Source: CAVSWN01 sp046728115
Lineage (GTDB): Bacteria; Acidobacteriota; Vicinamibacteria; Vicinamibacterales; CAVVIG01
Length of the DNA stretch: 7,744 nucleotides
Assembly (NCBI GenBank): GCA_046728115.1
Contig: JBKPDW010000042.1
Span: 1-7,744 of the forward strand
Direction: 5' to 3'
A program made the position numbers and the translations under genes. The notes beneath the pieces were generated by a model, which was not told the DNA's origin, made no database searches, and saw nothing but the letters and a program-made list of their open reading frames with translations. Below are positions 1 through 6,334 of this stretch, one piece after another (positions within the stretch are counted from its first letter, which is position 1; the number at the start of each line of letters is the position of its first letter).

Positions 1-18
1 AGGTAAGACCGCTTACCT
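1..18. promoter_or_regulatory. Perfect 7+7 bp palindrome, possible repressor operator
   Basis: The sequence AGGTAAG-accg-CTTACCT is a perfect inverted repeat with 7-base arms and a 4-base centre. It lies about 70 bases upstream of the first start codon of the membrane protein/SDR/membrane protein run. Size and symmetry resemble the operators of TetR-type regulators, which often sit beside SDR and membrane-protein genes. The arms may extend past the left edge of the window, and no regulator gene is visible here. I found no convincing -35/-10 pair. The operator role is inferred from symmetry and position only. Confidence 0.4.
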
Positions 19-86
19 CAGCCAAACGTCCTGACAGCGAATCGAATGCTGGTCGCGCGATGATCGCGTGTTTATGGAGGCCGGTC

Positions 87-818
87 ATGACCGATTCTCT
101 CGATCCGGCTTACGAACTGGTCCATCGTTCGCCGCCGCTCAGTCTGCTCGCCGGGGTGTTCGTGGCGCTGTTTCTGGCAAGCGTCGGCGCCACGTTTCTG
201 ATGACGGGCGGCGCGGCGTACCCAATTCCCTACAAACCAATCGACCAGCTGCAGGACTACTACACGCGGTTTCCGGACGTCATGCGTGTCGTGGCGTTCC
301 TGCAGTTCGGCGCGTCGATCCCGCTCGGGTTGTTCACCGCCACCGTCGTGAGCCGGTTGGTCTTTCATCGAATCACGGTCGCGGGCGTGCACATCGCGTT
401 GTTTGGAGGCATCGCCGCATCGCTGTTCATGGGCATTTCGGCGCTTGCGACGTGGACGCTGTCGCAACCCGGTGTCGCGACTGATGCCGGGGCCATGCGC
501 GTGGCGTCGCTGCTGGCGTTTGCAACGGGCGGCTTCGGGCACACAGCAGCCTTGGGATTGTTACTGGCAGGCGTCTCCGTTCCGGCGTTGGCGTTCGGGA
601 TCATGCCTCGCTGGGCCGCGTGGTTCGGCCTCATCGTCGCAGTCGTTGCGGAGGTGTCGAGCATCAGCATGCTGGTGACGGCGGCCTCACCGCTCCTCCC
701 GCTTGCTCGATTCCCGGCGCTGGTGTGGCTCCTCGTGGCAGGGTTCACGATTCCGAAAGCCAGAGTTGAGACACAGTCGTCAGGCAGCGGCATTCAGCGA
801 ACGCGAAGGGTGGGCTGA
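87..818 (+). CDS. Multipass integral membrane protein of unknown function
   Basis: A 243-residue hydrophobic protein with about six membrane segments, near residues 18-40, 66-90, 98-123, 138-170, 176-198 and 209-224, followed by a short polar, basic tail. The ATG at 87 is chosen because GGAGG at 76-80 precedes it by six bases; the in-frame ATG at 60 lacks such a site. I do not recognise a named family; DUF4386-like is only a loose comparison. A YPxP motif followed by DQLQDYY (about 45-59) and the C-terminal ARFPALVWLLVAGF have counterparts in the membrane protein at 1599-2258, so the two appear to be diverged paralogues. The stop overlaps the next start by one base (TGATG), indicating translational coupling to the SDR. 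A role in transporting or sensing the SDR's substrate is possible but unproven. Confidence 0.85.
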   Translation: MTDSLDPAYELVHRSPPLSLLAGVFVALFLASVGATFLMTGGAAYPIPYKPIDQLQDYYTRFPDVMRVVAFLQFGASIPLGLFTATVVSRLVFHRITVAGVHIALFGGIAASLFMGISALATWTLSQPGVATDAGAMRVASLLAFATGGFGHTAALGLLLAGVSVPALAFGIMPRWAAWFGLIVAVVAEVSSISMLVTAASPLLPLARFPALVWLLVAGFTIPKARVETQSSGSGIQRTRRVG

Positions 819-1576
819 TGAATACGCTGGCCGGACAGGTCGCACTCGTGACCGGCAGCTCGCGCGGCATTGGAAACGCGATCGCGCGACTGTTCGGCAC
901 GCACGGTGCCGCAGTGGCGGTCCACGGGCGGGACACCGCTGCGGTGCAAGGCGTTCAGGCGGATATCGAACGAACCGGCGGCCGCGCGATTGGGATCACC
1001 GCCGAATTGACGCAAATGCGGGAGGTCGAACGCTTGCGCGCCGAGATCGAACGCCAACTCGGACCGGTGACACTGCTCGTCGCCAACGCCGGAAGTAGCG
1101 TCACTCGGCCGATGGCGTTCGAAGAGATCGACGAGCGTGACTGGCGCGCGTCGATCGACAGCAACCTGACCGCCACGTTCCTGACCTTGAAGTGCTTCCT
1201 TCCCGCCATGAAGGCACGACGCTCGGGAACGATCATCACGATGTCGTCGGCTGCCGCCCGCCGGGCGCACCCGAAGTCGCCGGTCCCCTACGCCGCGGCG
1301 AAAGTCGGCATTCAAATGCTCACGCAACACGTCGCCGCGCAGGTCGGTCCGTTCAATATCAGAGTCAACTGTCTCGCGCCCGAGGCGATCCTGACCGAGC
1401 GCAATTGCGAACAGATTCCCGCGGACGTGCAGAGCCAGCTTGCGAACGAGCATCCGATCCGCCGTCTGGGAACACCCGAGGACGTCGCGCGTGCGGCGCT
1501 GTATCTGGCATCGGACGAATCGTCGTGGGTGACCGGCGTCATCCTCGATATCGCGGGCGGCGCGGTCATGGCGTGA
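818..1576 (+). CDS. SDR family NAD(P)-dependent oxidoreductase
   Basis: A 252-residue classical short-chain dehydrogenase/reductase of typical length. The Rossmann glycine motif TGSSRGIG is at residues 12-19, the NAG motif at 90-92, and a conserved Asn at 116. The catalytic Ser is at 143/144, and the YxxxK pair is Tyr158/Lys162. The C-terminal part has the usual RLGTPEDVA and SSWVTG segments and ends with a GG motif near 247-248. These enzymes carry out NAD(P)-dependent oxidation or reduction of alcohols, ketones or acyl intermediates in the cytoplasm; the substrate cannot be read from sequence. The FabG-like layout does not prove a fatty-acid role. The residue after the helix-G proline is Glu (LAPEAILTE) rather than the usual Gly, a small departure. 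GAAGGG at 804-809 is the likely ribosome site. The gene is coupled to the upstream membrane protein and followed by its paralogue. Confidence 0.95.
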   Translation: MNTLAGQVALVTGSSRGIGNAIARLFGTHGAAVAVHGRDTAAVQGVQADIERTGGRAIGITAELTQMREVERLRAEIERQLGPVTLLVANAGSSVTRPMAFEEIDERDWRASIDSNLTATFLTLKCFLPAMKARRSGTIITMSSAAARRAHPKSPVPYAAAKVGIQMLTQHVAAQVGPFNIRVNCLAPEAILTERNCEQIPADVQSQLANEHPIRRLGTPEDVARAALYLASDESSWVTGVILDIAGGAVMA

Positions 1577-1598
1577 GCGCCGCAGCCAGGAGGTCACG

Positions 1599-2258
1599 AT
1601 GGAGGTTCATGCTTCAGGAAACGGCGGTGCGGCGGCCCTTGGCGGCCCAATCGCTGCCGCGAGTTTTGTCGGCGGCGTCGCCGGCGCGCTCGCGCTGTCC
1701 GATGCGCCGTATCCGCGACCCGGCTCATCGCCGGATCAAATCAGGAAGTATTTCTCGGATAACGCGTGGCCGGCTCGCATCAGCATCGCAGGACAGCTGA
1801 TTTCGGCGGCTGCGCTCGGCGTCTTCGCCGTGTCCGTGTTCAAGCTCGCGCGCCAGAGCGGCTGCGGATCGGAAGGCATTCAAGCGGCTGCGCTCGCCGG
1901 TGGCATCGCGAGCGTGAGTACGCTCGTCACGTCGGCATTGACCAGCGCGGAACTCACAAGGGGCGCGGCCGATCGGCCCGATGAAGCCGTGAAGCTGCAC
2001 GACCGAGCGTTCGTCGCTGGCGGTCCGTTGCACGGTCCCGCCATCGGCCTGCTGATGGCCGCACTCGGATTCGCAGGGCTCCGCACGCACGCGTTGCCGC
2101 GATGGTTGTGCACGGCATCGTTCGCGACTGCGGCAGCCGGACGGCTCGCTCCAATCGCACTGATTTTCGACCCGGCCGTGTGGCTCGTACCCGCGAGCCG
2201 ATTTCCGGGACTGCTCTTGAGCGCAATCGCTGGAGCGAAGATGCACCAACAGTCCTGA
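1599..2258 (+). CDS. Multipass membrane protein, apparent paralogue of the one at 87-818
   Basis: A 219-residue hydrophobic protein with membrane stretches near residues 16-34, 60-84, 95-117, 138-160, 168-190 and 203-214. AGGAGG at 1588-1593, five bases before the ATG, supports this start, 22 bases after the SDR stop. YPRP followed by DQIRKYF (residues 38-52) matches YPIP followed by DQLQDYY in the upstream membrane protein. The C-terminal half also matches: a His-containing Gly-rich helix, then PRW, then LVPASRFPGLLLSAIAG against LLPLARFPALVWLLVAG. These shared landmarks in the same order suggest duplication followed by strong divergence around the SDR gene. Function is unknown; it could form a heteromeric membrane complex with its paralogue or carry the substrate of the SDR, but the sequence does not decide. 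Confidence 0.85.
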   Translation: MEVHASGNGGAAALGGPIAAASFVGGVAGALALSDAPYPRPGSSPDQIRKYFSDNAWPARISIAGQLISAAALGVFAVSVFKLARQSGCGSEGIQAAALAGGIASVSTLVTSALTSAELTRGAADRPDEAVKLHDRAFVAGGPLHGPAIGLLMAALGFAGLRTHALPRWLCTASFATAAAGRLAPIALIFDPAVWLVPASRFPGLLLSAIAGAKMHQQS

Positions 2259-2310
2259 ACGGCAAATGACAAGACGTGCAGCGACTCTCAACACGTTCGA
2301 TGTGACGAGC

Positions 2311-2667
2311 ATGATTCGGATTCGGCGAGCGGCTGCATCCGATGCCCGGAAGTTTGGTGCGGTGTTCGCTCGCGAACGGATGTTTCCGCCTGCCGAATGG
2401 GCCACGCTCGTGGTGGACCATGCGCCACCGAACGTCCTGCTCGTCGCGGTCGACGCACCCGGTAACGTCGTTGGCTTCATCGCCGCCCATCCGCAGGATG
2501 GCGAGATGTTCTTGTTGTTCGTGCATTCGGAGCATGCGGGTCATGGTCTCGCGGTCTCGACGAGTCGAGATCCGCTTCCCGGACAAGGTGAACGCGGTAA
2601 ACGCGAACGGAGCCAGACACTTAGAATCGGGTGGCACCAGCACCTTCGAGGTCCTGCAAATGGCTGA
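2311..2667 (+). pseudogene. GNAT N-acetyltransferase, truncated at the acetyl-CoA loop
   Basis: The frame opens at an ATG at 2266 and has a second ATG at 2311. GNAT similarity begins exactly at the latter with MIRIRRAAASDA, so 2311 is preferred; neither start has a clear ribosome site. The first 80 or so residues follow the fold: beta-1, the first helices with FPPAEWATLVVDHAPPNV, then beta-2/3 (VLLVAVD, VVGFIAAHP) and beta-4 (MFLLFVHSEHAGHG). The last segment is the start of motif A, which binds the pyrophosphate of acetyl-CoA. Similarity stops there, near 2555. The remaining 37 or so codons to the stop at 2667 are polar and Arg-rich and do not look like helix alpha-3 or motif B. Normal GNATs need another 60-70 residues. 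The lost part is replaced by sequence from another gene (next entry), so this is probably inactive. Confidence 0.7.
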
Positions 2668-2852
2668 TAGCGGTGATGTCGCCTGTTGGGGCGGCATTCA
2701 ACGGTCGACCGTTTCGAATGCAGGGAAAGGCGGAGGCCATTCCGATGGACTTGCGAGTCACAGAGGTGTTTCGTCGCGAAGAAGGCGAGTGGAAGTTGGT
2801 CCATCGTCACGCTGACCCTTTGACATCAGAGGCGAAAGACATCAGGAGCTAG
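2561..2852 (+). pseudogene. SnoaL/ketosteroid-isomerase-like protein, 5'-truncated and frameshifted
   Basis: Two adjacent plus-strand frames together read as the C-terminal two-thirds of a SnoaL-like (DUF4440-type) protein. The first frame gives FEVLQMADSGDVA, then WGGIQRSTV, up to about 2713. The next frame continues directly with RMQGKAEAIPMDLRVTEVF and then REEGEWKLVHRHADPL, to the TAG at 2850-2852. Removing one T from the TTT at 2712-2714 restores a single frame, so this is a one-base insertion. The N-terminal helix and first strands are missing; upstream is the truncated GNAT, in a different frame. Members are small cone-shaped alpha+beta proteins, often of unknown function. The REDGEWKLVHRHAD-type ending is characteristic, which makes the family call fairly safe even though the gene is broken. 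Confidence 0.7.
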
Positions 2853-2979
2853 CCCGTTGGCGGCATCGTCGGGCCTCGGCCTCTTTGTGAGCGGCTCTTC
2901 GTTCGTGCGGCCAGTGAGTCTAGCGCCCATTCCCGACAACGGCTGAAGCCCGCGTCCATGACGGGGCACAAGGAGGCAC

Positions 2980-4353
2980 GTGATCCCATTCCTCACGTTA
3001 CTAATTGTTACGCTGGTGCTCCGACGCGCTGGCGCGTCCGGTGTCCTGGCGCTGGACAGCTGGATTACGTCGTTGCGAGGCGGCCTGGCCGCGATGTTCC
3101 TGTTGACTGCGTCCGCTCACTGGGGAAAGCGCAGGCCGGATCTCATCCGAATGGTCCCCACCATGTTTCCGCGTCCGGATGTCATTGTGACCGTCACGGG
3201 AGTCCTCGAACTATTGGGGGCAATAGGGCTGCTGTTTCCGCCCTCTGCGCCAGTTGCGGCGGTCTGCCTTGCGGCGCTGTTGATGGCGATGTTTCCGGCG
3301 AACGTCCGTGCGGCGCTTCAGAATCTGACGATCGGCGGGAAGACAGCAACCGGATTGCCGCTGCGGTTGGCCTTGCAGGTCATCTTCATCGTCGCGCTGC
3401 TTGTTGCAGGGTTCCCCGCTGTCTGGGCCGTGTCGTTCGCGCCCACCAAGTCCGCCAGCGTGAACAGGTCCGAGAGCGCCAAGACAGCGGATGCGCTGTT
3501 CTGGGATGTATTCCATGGGGGACGCTACGAAGAGCTTCCTCGCGTACTGGAGGCATTGACGGCGGCGTACATCGGTGACCCGCGCGATGCGCAGACCGCC
3601 GCTCACATCGGCTTCTCCCACGTCTGGCGTCTCAGCGAACAGGCGCGCCTCGATACGCAATCGGCGACGATCACCGACGAACTCGTGCTCGCGCGCAAGT
3701 ACTTTTCCGAAGCGGTTCGCTTGGCCCCGGACGACGCGCGATTTCAGGGATTCCTGGCCAGCATGGAACTCGGCGAGGGGGCGATCCACGGCGACGAAAG
3801 ACTGAAGCGCCGTGGATACTTCGATCTACTGAAAGCGAGAGACGCCTGGCCAGAATTCAACCTGTTTACCGTGGGTTATGCGATGAGCCGGCTTCCCCAT
3901 ACAGACAGCAAATACACGGAAGCCGTCGCGTATCAATGGCAGAACCTTGATGTATGCGCGGAGGAAAGGGTCGATCGTGTCACTGTGGCGTACGACAAGT
4001 ACATGGCCAAAGAGACAACGACGGGCCGGAAGCGTCCGTGCTGGAACTCCTCGATCGCCCCGCACAACTTCGAGGGATTCTTCCTCAACATGGGTGACAT
4101 GCTTGTGAAGCAAGGCGATCCGGAGACGGCCCGTCGCGTCTATAGCAACGCGAAGCTCTCGAAGACCTATCACACGTGGCCGTTCAAGAACATTCTCGAG
4201 GAGCGCATCGTGCAAGCAGACGAGAACATTGTGCGCTTCCGCAGTGTGGTCGACAACCAACCCGGGCAAGCGGGCCGCGAGCATCAGCCGGAAAGGATAC
4301 GGACCATGATGATCTCGAGCACCCTTGCCTGCATGGGTTGTCACCAGCGATAG
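2980..4353 (+). CDS. DoxX-like membrane domain fused to a helical TPR-like domain ending in CxxCH
   Basis: A 457-residue protein. The GTG start follows AGGAGG (2971-2976) by only three bases; an in-frame GTG at 3016 is the alternative. Residues 1-155 resemble DoxX-like proteins, with hydrophobic segments near 2-14, 33-48, 68-86, 90-107 and 127-152 and the conserved SAHW, RPDLIRMVP, TGVLELLGAIGLL and MFPANVRAAL. Arg/Lys clusters lie in the 2-3 and 4-5 loops, which predicts an inside N-terminus and an outside C-terminal domain. Residues 165-440 are mostly helical, with TPR-like units near 236-263 (LARKYFSEAVRLAPDDARF) and 370-397 (GDMLVKQGDPETARRVYSN), plus Cys326 and Cys354. The last residues are CMGCHQR: Cys451, Cys454 and His455 form a c-type haem attachment motif. 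A membrane-anchored redox or electron-transfer role is inferred. I do not recognise this architecture as a named protein. Confidence 0.85.
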   Translation: MIPFLTLLIVTLVLRRAGASGVLALDSWITSLRGGLAAMFLLTASAHWGKRRPDLIRMVPTMFPRPDVIVTVTGVLELLGAIGLLFPPSAPVAAVCLAALLMAMFPANVRAALQNLTIGGKTATGLPLRLALQVIFIVALLVAGFPAVWAVSFAPTKSASVNRSESAKTADALFWDVFHGGRYEELPRVLEALTAAYIGDPRDAQTAAHIGFSHVWRLSEQARLDTQSATITDELVLARKYFSEAVRLAPDDARFQGFLASMELGEGAIHGDERLKRRGYFDLLKARDAWPEFNLFTVGYAMSRLPHTDSKYTEAVAYQWQNLDVCAEERVDRVTVAYDKYMAKETTTGRKRPCWNSSIAPHNFEGFFLNMGDMLVKQGDPETARRVYSNAKLSKTYHTWPFKNILEERIVQADENIVRFRSVVDNQPGQAGREHQPERIRTMMISSTLACMGCHQR

Positions 4354-4395
4354 GCGCCGCTGATCTTCATCCCTCGCGCGCTCCGTCAGGGCCGT

Positions 4396-4600
4396 TCAAC
4401 CGAAGTGGACGCGCGAACCAGGTTCGCCGACGGTCACGTTGTAGAGGCGCCCGGGCTAGCGGCTCGCGCACGGCGGGGCTCCTGTCCGTGCTGGGTGTGC
4501 AGTGCCGCGATCCGTTCGGCCACCGCCAATCGGCGTGCCCGGTCAGGTTCGCGGACGGTCGCGTTAAACAGCGCATTAGCCAGGCGGCGTATCCGGACCC
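4396..4600 (-). pseudogene. Frame-broken remnant of a tandem helical-repeat (TPR-like) protein
   Basis: On the minus strand, 4600 to about 4480 encodes RRLANALFNATVREPDRARR and then LAVAERIAALHTQHGQEP. Skipping one base in the C-run opposite GGGG (4475-4478) gives AVREPLARA. Skipping one more near 4446-4447 gives LYNVTVGEPGSR, ending at a TGA (4396-4398). The two halves, LANALFNATVREP and LARALYNVTVGEP, are repeats of each other. At DNA level they appear as an imperfect 21-base direct repeat (4420-4440 and 4545-4565, two mismatches) spaced by 125 bases. The corrected spacing is about 42 codons, suiting a TPR-like helix pair. There is no start codon or ribosome site, and the N-terminal side runs into unrelated sequence. 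This is a fragment of a repeat protein, not a working gene. The frame corrections are my inference. Confidence 0.5.
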
Positions 4601-4692
4601 GTTCGCACCTGATCGATCTCAGGCCGATCGGCCCGCTGGTGTTCGGCGCGCGGCACGAGGCGCTCGACGCGGATCTCGTGCGCGTGATCCAC

Positions 4693-4730
4693 GGGTTCGA
4701 CTCGCGCTTGGTGCTGAGCGGGTCGAACCC
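4693..4730. repeat. Strong inverted repeat / hairpin between convergent genes
   Basis: GGGTTCGAC (4693-4701) pairs perfectly with GTCGAACCC (4722-4730). On the plus-strand RNA the stem continues through a U-G pair and CGC/GCG, giving 13 pairs around a 12-base loop (4706-4717). It lies 12 bases beyond the stop of the minus-strand reductase fragment and about 340 bases after the DoxX-like gene. No T-tract follows on either side, so it is not a classic intrinsic terminator. It could act as a transcript-end or stabilising hairpin, or be a copy of a dispersed palindromic repeat. The rest of 4354-4742 holds the repeat-protein remnant and a 45-codon plus frame ending at 4746, which I cannot assign. 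Confidence 0.6.
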
Positions 4731-4742
4731 TTCACAGAACCT

Positions 4743-5147
4743 CTAGCCTTCGCGCTTCATGCGCTCCTGGCTGGCGATCTCACGTTCGCTGGGAGAATCG
4801 AGCGCGGTGCCGCCGATCTTGATCTCACCGTCGCGCTCGTAGCGCCCGATCATGATGCCCGTGCTCGAAACGCGCGATCTTGTCAGCTTGTAAGCGTGCG
4901 GCGCCGAGCCGTCGGCAAACAGCTTTTTGCCGCCGCCGAGCACGACCGGGACGGTGAAGATGGTCATCGCGTCGACGAGGTCGTCGTTGGCCAGGAGCGC
5001 ATGGACGAGTTCGGTGCTACCTTGGGTGACAAGATTGGGGCCGTCTTCGTCCCGCAGGCGCTTTACGTCGGCGATGTCGCGCAGGAGCACCGAACCCTGC
5101 CAGCTCGTATCGGCCCCGTGTGTGAGCTCGCCCGTCGATTGCGACCG
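4743..5147 (-). pseudogene. RibD C-terminal/dihydrofolate-reductase-like protein lacking its N-terminal part
   Basis: About 130 residues of the C-terminal part of a RibD_C-type dihydrofolate reductase family protein. The landmarks are LLRDIADVKRLRDEDGPNL, the GSTEL turn, DDLVDAMTIFTVPVVLGGGK, KLFADG and the C-terminal strand GIMIGRYERDGEIKIGG. Full members are about 180-200 residues and begin with an SLDG-containing strand and the first half of the NADPH-binding fold; these are absent. The open frame begins directly after the TAA of the upstream VOC gene and shares its frame. The only starts are internal, such as the GTG at 5088-5090, which has no ribosome site. VOC/PhnB and these reductases often occur together in soil bacteria, so this is probably a once-intact neighbour cut by deletion. 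Loss of the N-terminal half should abolish cofactor binding. Confidence 0.7.
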
Positions 5148-5648
5148 TTAAGCGCGCGTAGCGGCCGTCGCCTCACCGCGCCGCGCCGCCTCGATCGCGG
5201 CGACGTCGATCTTCTTCATCGGCATCATCGCCTCGAAAGCGCGCTTCGCCTCGGCGCCGCCGGCTGCGAGCGCGTCGGTCAGCACGCGCGGCGTGATCTG
5301 CCAGGAGAGGCCCCAGCGGTCCTTGCACCAGCCGCACTGGCTTTCCTGGCCGCCGTTGCCGACGATCGCGTTCCAGTAACGGTCCGTCTCTTTCTGATCG
5401 TCCGTTGCAATCTGGAAGGAAAAAGCCTCGCTGTGCTTGAACTCCGGGCCGCCGTTGAGACCGAGGCAGGGAATGCCGAGGACCGTAAACTCCACCGTCA
5501 AGATATCGCCCGCTTTGCCGCCCGGGTAGTCGCTGGGCGCCTTGTGGACAGCGGTCACCTCACTATTCGGAAAAGTGGCGGCGTAGAAGCGCGCCGCGTC
5601 CTCTGCGTCTTTGTTGAACCAGAGGCAGATCGTGTTTTTGGGCTTCAT
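5148..5648 (-). CDS. VOC family protein, PhnB-like (3-demethylubiquinone-9 3-methyltransferase domain)
   Basis: A 166-residue protein starting MKPKNTICLWFNKDAEDAAR with an AAGGAG site ten bases ahead of the ATG. It follows the PhnB-like VOC pattern: a first beta-alpha-beta module (residues 5-65, with FYAATFPNSEV and GDILTVEFTVLGIPCLGLNGGP) and a second (70-120, with EAFSFQI, DRYWNAIVGNGGQESQCGWC and RWGLSWQITPRVL). The CGWCxDxWGxSWQ block is the family's signature. The C-terminal AFEAMMPMKKIDVAAIEAA is the usual final helix. Despite the Pfam name, most members are not ubiquinone methyltransferases and their substrates are unknown. The gene starts 32 bases after the DUF1772 stop, so the two are probably co-transcribed. 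It appears complete and is followed immediately by the truncated reductase. Confidence 0.93.
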   Translation of the reverse strand: MKPKNTICLWFNKDAEDAARFYAATFPNSEVTAVHKAPSDYPGGKAGDILTVEFTVLGIPCLGLNGGPEFKHSEAFSFQIATDDQKETDRYWNAIVGNGGQESQCGWCKDRWGLSWQITPRVLTDALAAGGAEAKRAFEAMMPMKKIDVAAIEAARRGEATAATRA

Positions 5649-5680
5649 ATTCGTTTAGCTCCTTGTGACTGCCGTTTCGT

Positions 5681-6214
5681 TCAGGCGGCTGTGGTCCGTG
5701 GCTTTCGCACATGCTCGTCTCGCTGCACTTGGCGATCGGCTGTGCAGCCCCACGAGGTCGATAACGTACTGGCAAACAGACAGGTCAGGGCAGCAACCGA
5801 CACCAGTGTCCGGAGGCCGTGATAGAACTCCCATCGATCACGTATGGCCTGCCAATCAGGCGGCAACCCGGCCGTCGTCCATGACTGAATCTGACGATCG
5901 ATCGGCACGTTCACCGCCAGCGTGATGACCAGCGCGATGGTCATCAGGACGAACGCAGCACTCGCGAACACGTTGGCCCGGGCTTGTCGGCCCCGAAGCA
6001 GCAACACGCAGAGCACGAGCGCGGACAACAGCGCCGCAGGCATCAACACGCTCATCGGTCCGCCAAGATTGCCGATCATCAAGCGGCCAACCTCAAGAAA
6101 TGTCCCCGGCGTGATCGACGCCATCGAGCGGCTGAGACTGAACCATGTTCCCCAGAACACTCCCGTTACCAGAGAAAACAGGAGCAGGGTCACGAACTGA
6201 ACCGCTTTGATCAC
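5681..6214 (-). CDS. DUF1772 family membrane protein
   Basis: A 177-residue protein with four membrane segments, near residues 5-25, 53-74, 82-102 and 133-150. The DUF1772 (anthrone-oxygenase-like) signature lies between the third and fourth: NVPIDRQIQSW, then PPDWQAIRDRWEFYHGLRTL. The N-terminal WGTWFSLSRSM also fits. Translation starts at GTG (6212-6214), six bases after GGGAGG, a strong site that decides the start. Some relatives of this family act in polyketide oxygenation, but most bacterial copies have no known function. The last 25 residues after the fourth segment are polar and rich in Arg and Thr, and do not look conserved. It sits upstream of the PhnB-like VOC gene in the same orientation. 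A promoter is expected in 6215-6330, but no clear one could be picked out. Confidence 0.88.
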   Translation of the reverse strand: MIKAVQFVTLLLFSLVTGVFWGTWFSLSRSMASITPGTFLEVGRLMIGNLGGPMSVLMPAALLSALVLCVLLLRGRQARANVFASAAFVLMTIALVITLAVNVPIDRQIQSWTTAGLPPDWQAIRDRWEFYHGLRTLVSVAALTCLFASTLSTSWGCTADRQVQRDEHVRKPRTTAA

Positions 6215-6334
6215 ACTTTACCTCCCGAAGAACGGTTCCGATGCGGAGAGCCGTGCATGCCGCATTCCAATTGAGCGAATCCGAGCTCATCGAGTCGCCG
6301 GTCACGCGATGGCGGTGTTACCGATGGTGATCGG

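Noticed and set aside
794..1597. A minus-strand open frame of 267 codons.
   Set aside because: It is antisense to the SDR gene, whose motifs are complete. The composition is typical of a complementary-strand shadow.
2853..2979. Possible terminator after the SnoaL-like remnant (GCCCG paired with CGGGC, then a short T-run).
   Set aside because: The stem is only five pairs with a loop of about 13 bases, and the T-run is three bases some distance away. This is too weak to call; I see nothing else in this gap except the ribosome site at 2971-2976.
4709..4730. On the minus strand GGGTTCGACCC is followed by CTCAGCACCA, resembling a tRNA T-arm and CCA end.
   Set aside because: The T-stem does not pair in tRNA geometry and no D-arm or anticodon arm precedes it. 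The bases are better explained by the 4693-4730 hairpin.
5147..5153. GTTAAGC fits the GTTRRRY core of an integron attC site and lies at the VOC stop codon. The neighbouring small accessory genes are of the kind found in cassettes.
   Set aside because: No matching second core box or long imperfect palindrome occurs within about 100 bases, and the other gene ends lack such cores. A single 7-base match is expected by chance.
4176..5822. A long plus-strand open frame of 548 codons.
   Set aside because: It runs antisense to the RibD-like fragment and the PhnB-like VOC gene, both with clear family motifs. Its translation is Arg/Ala/Pro-rich with no recognisable domain, as expected of a GC-rich shadow frame.
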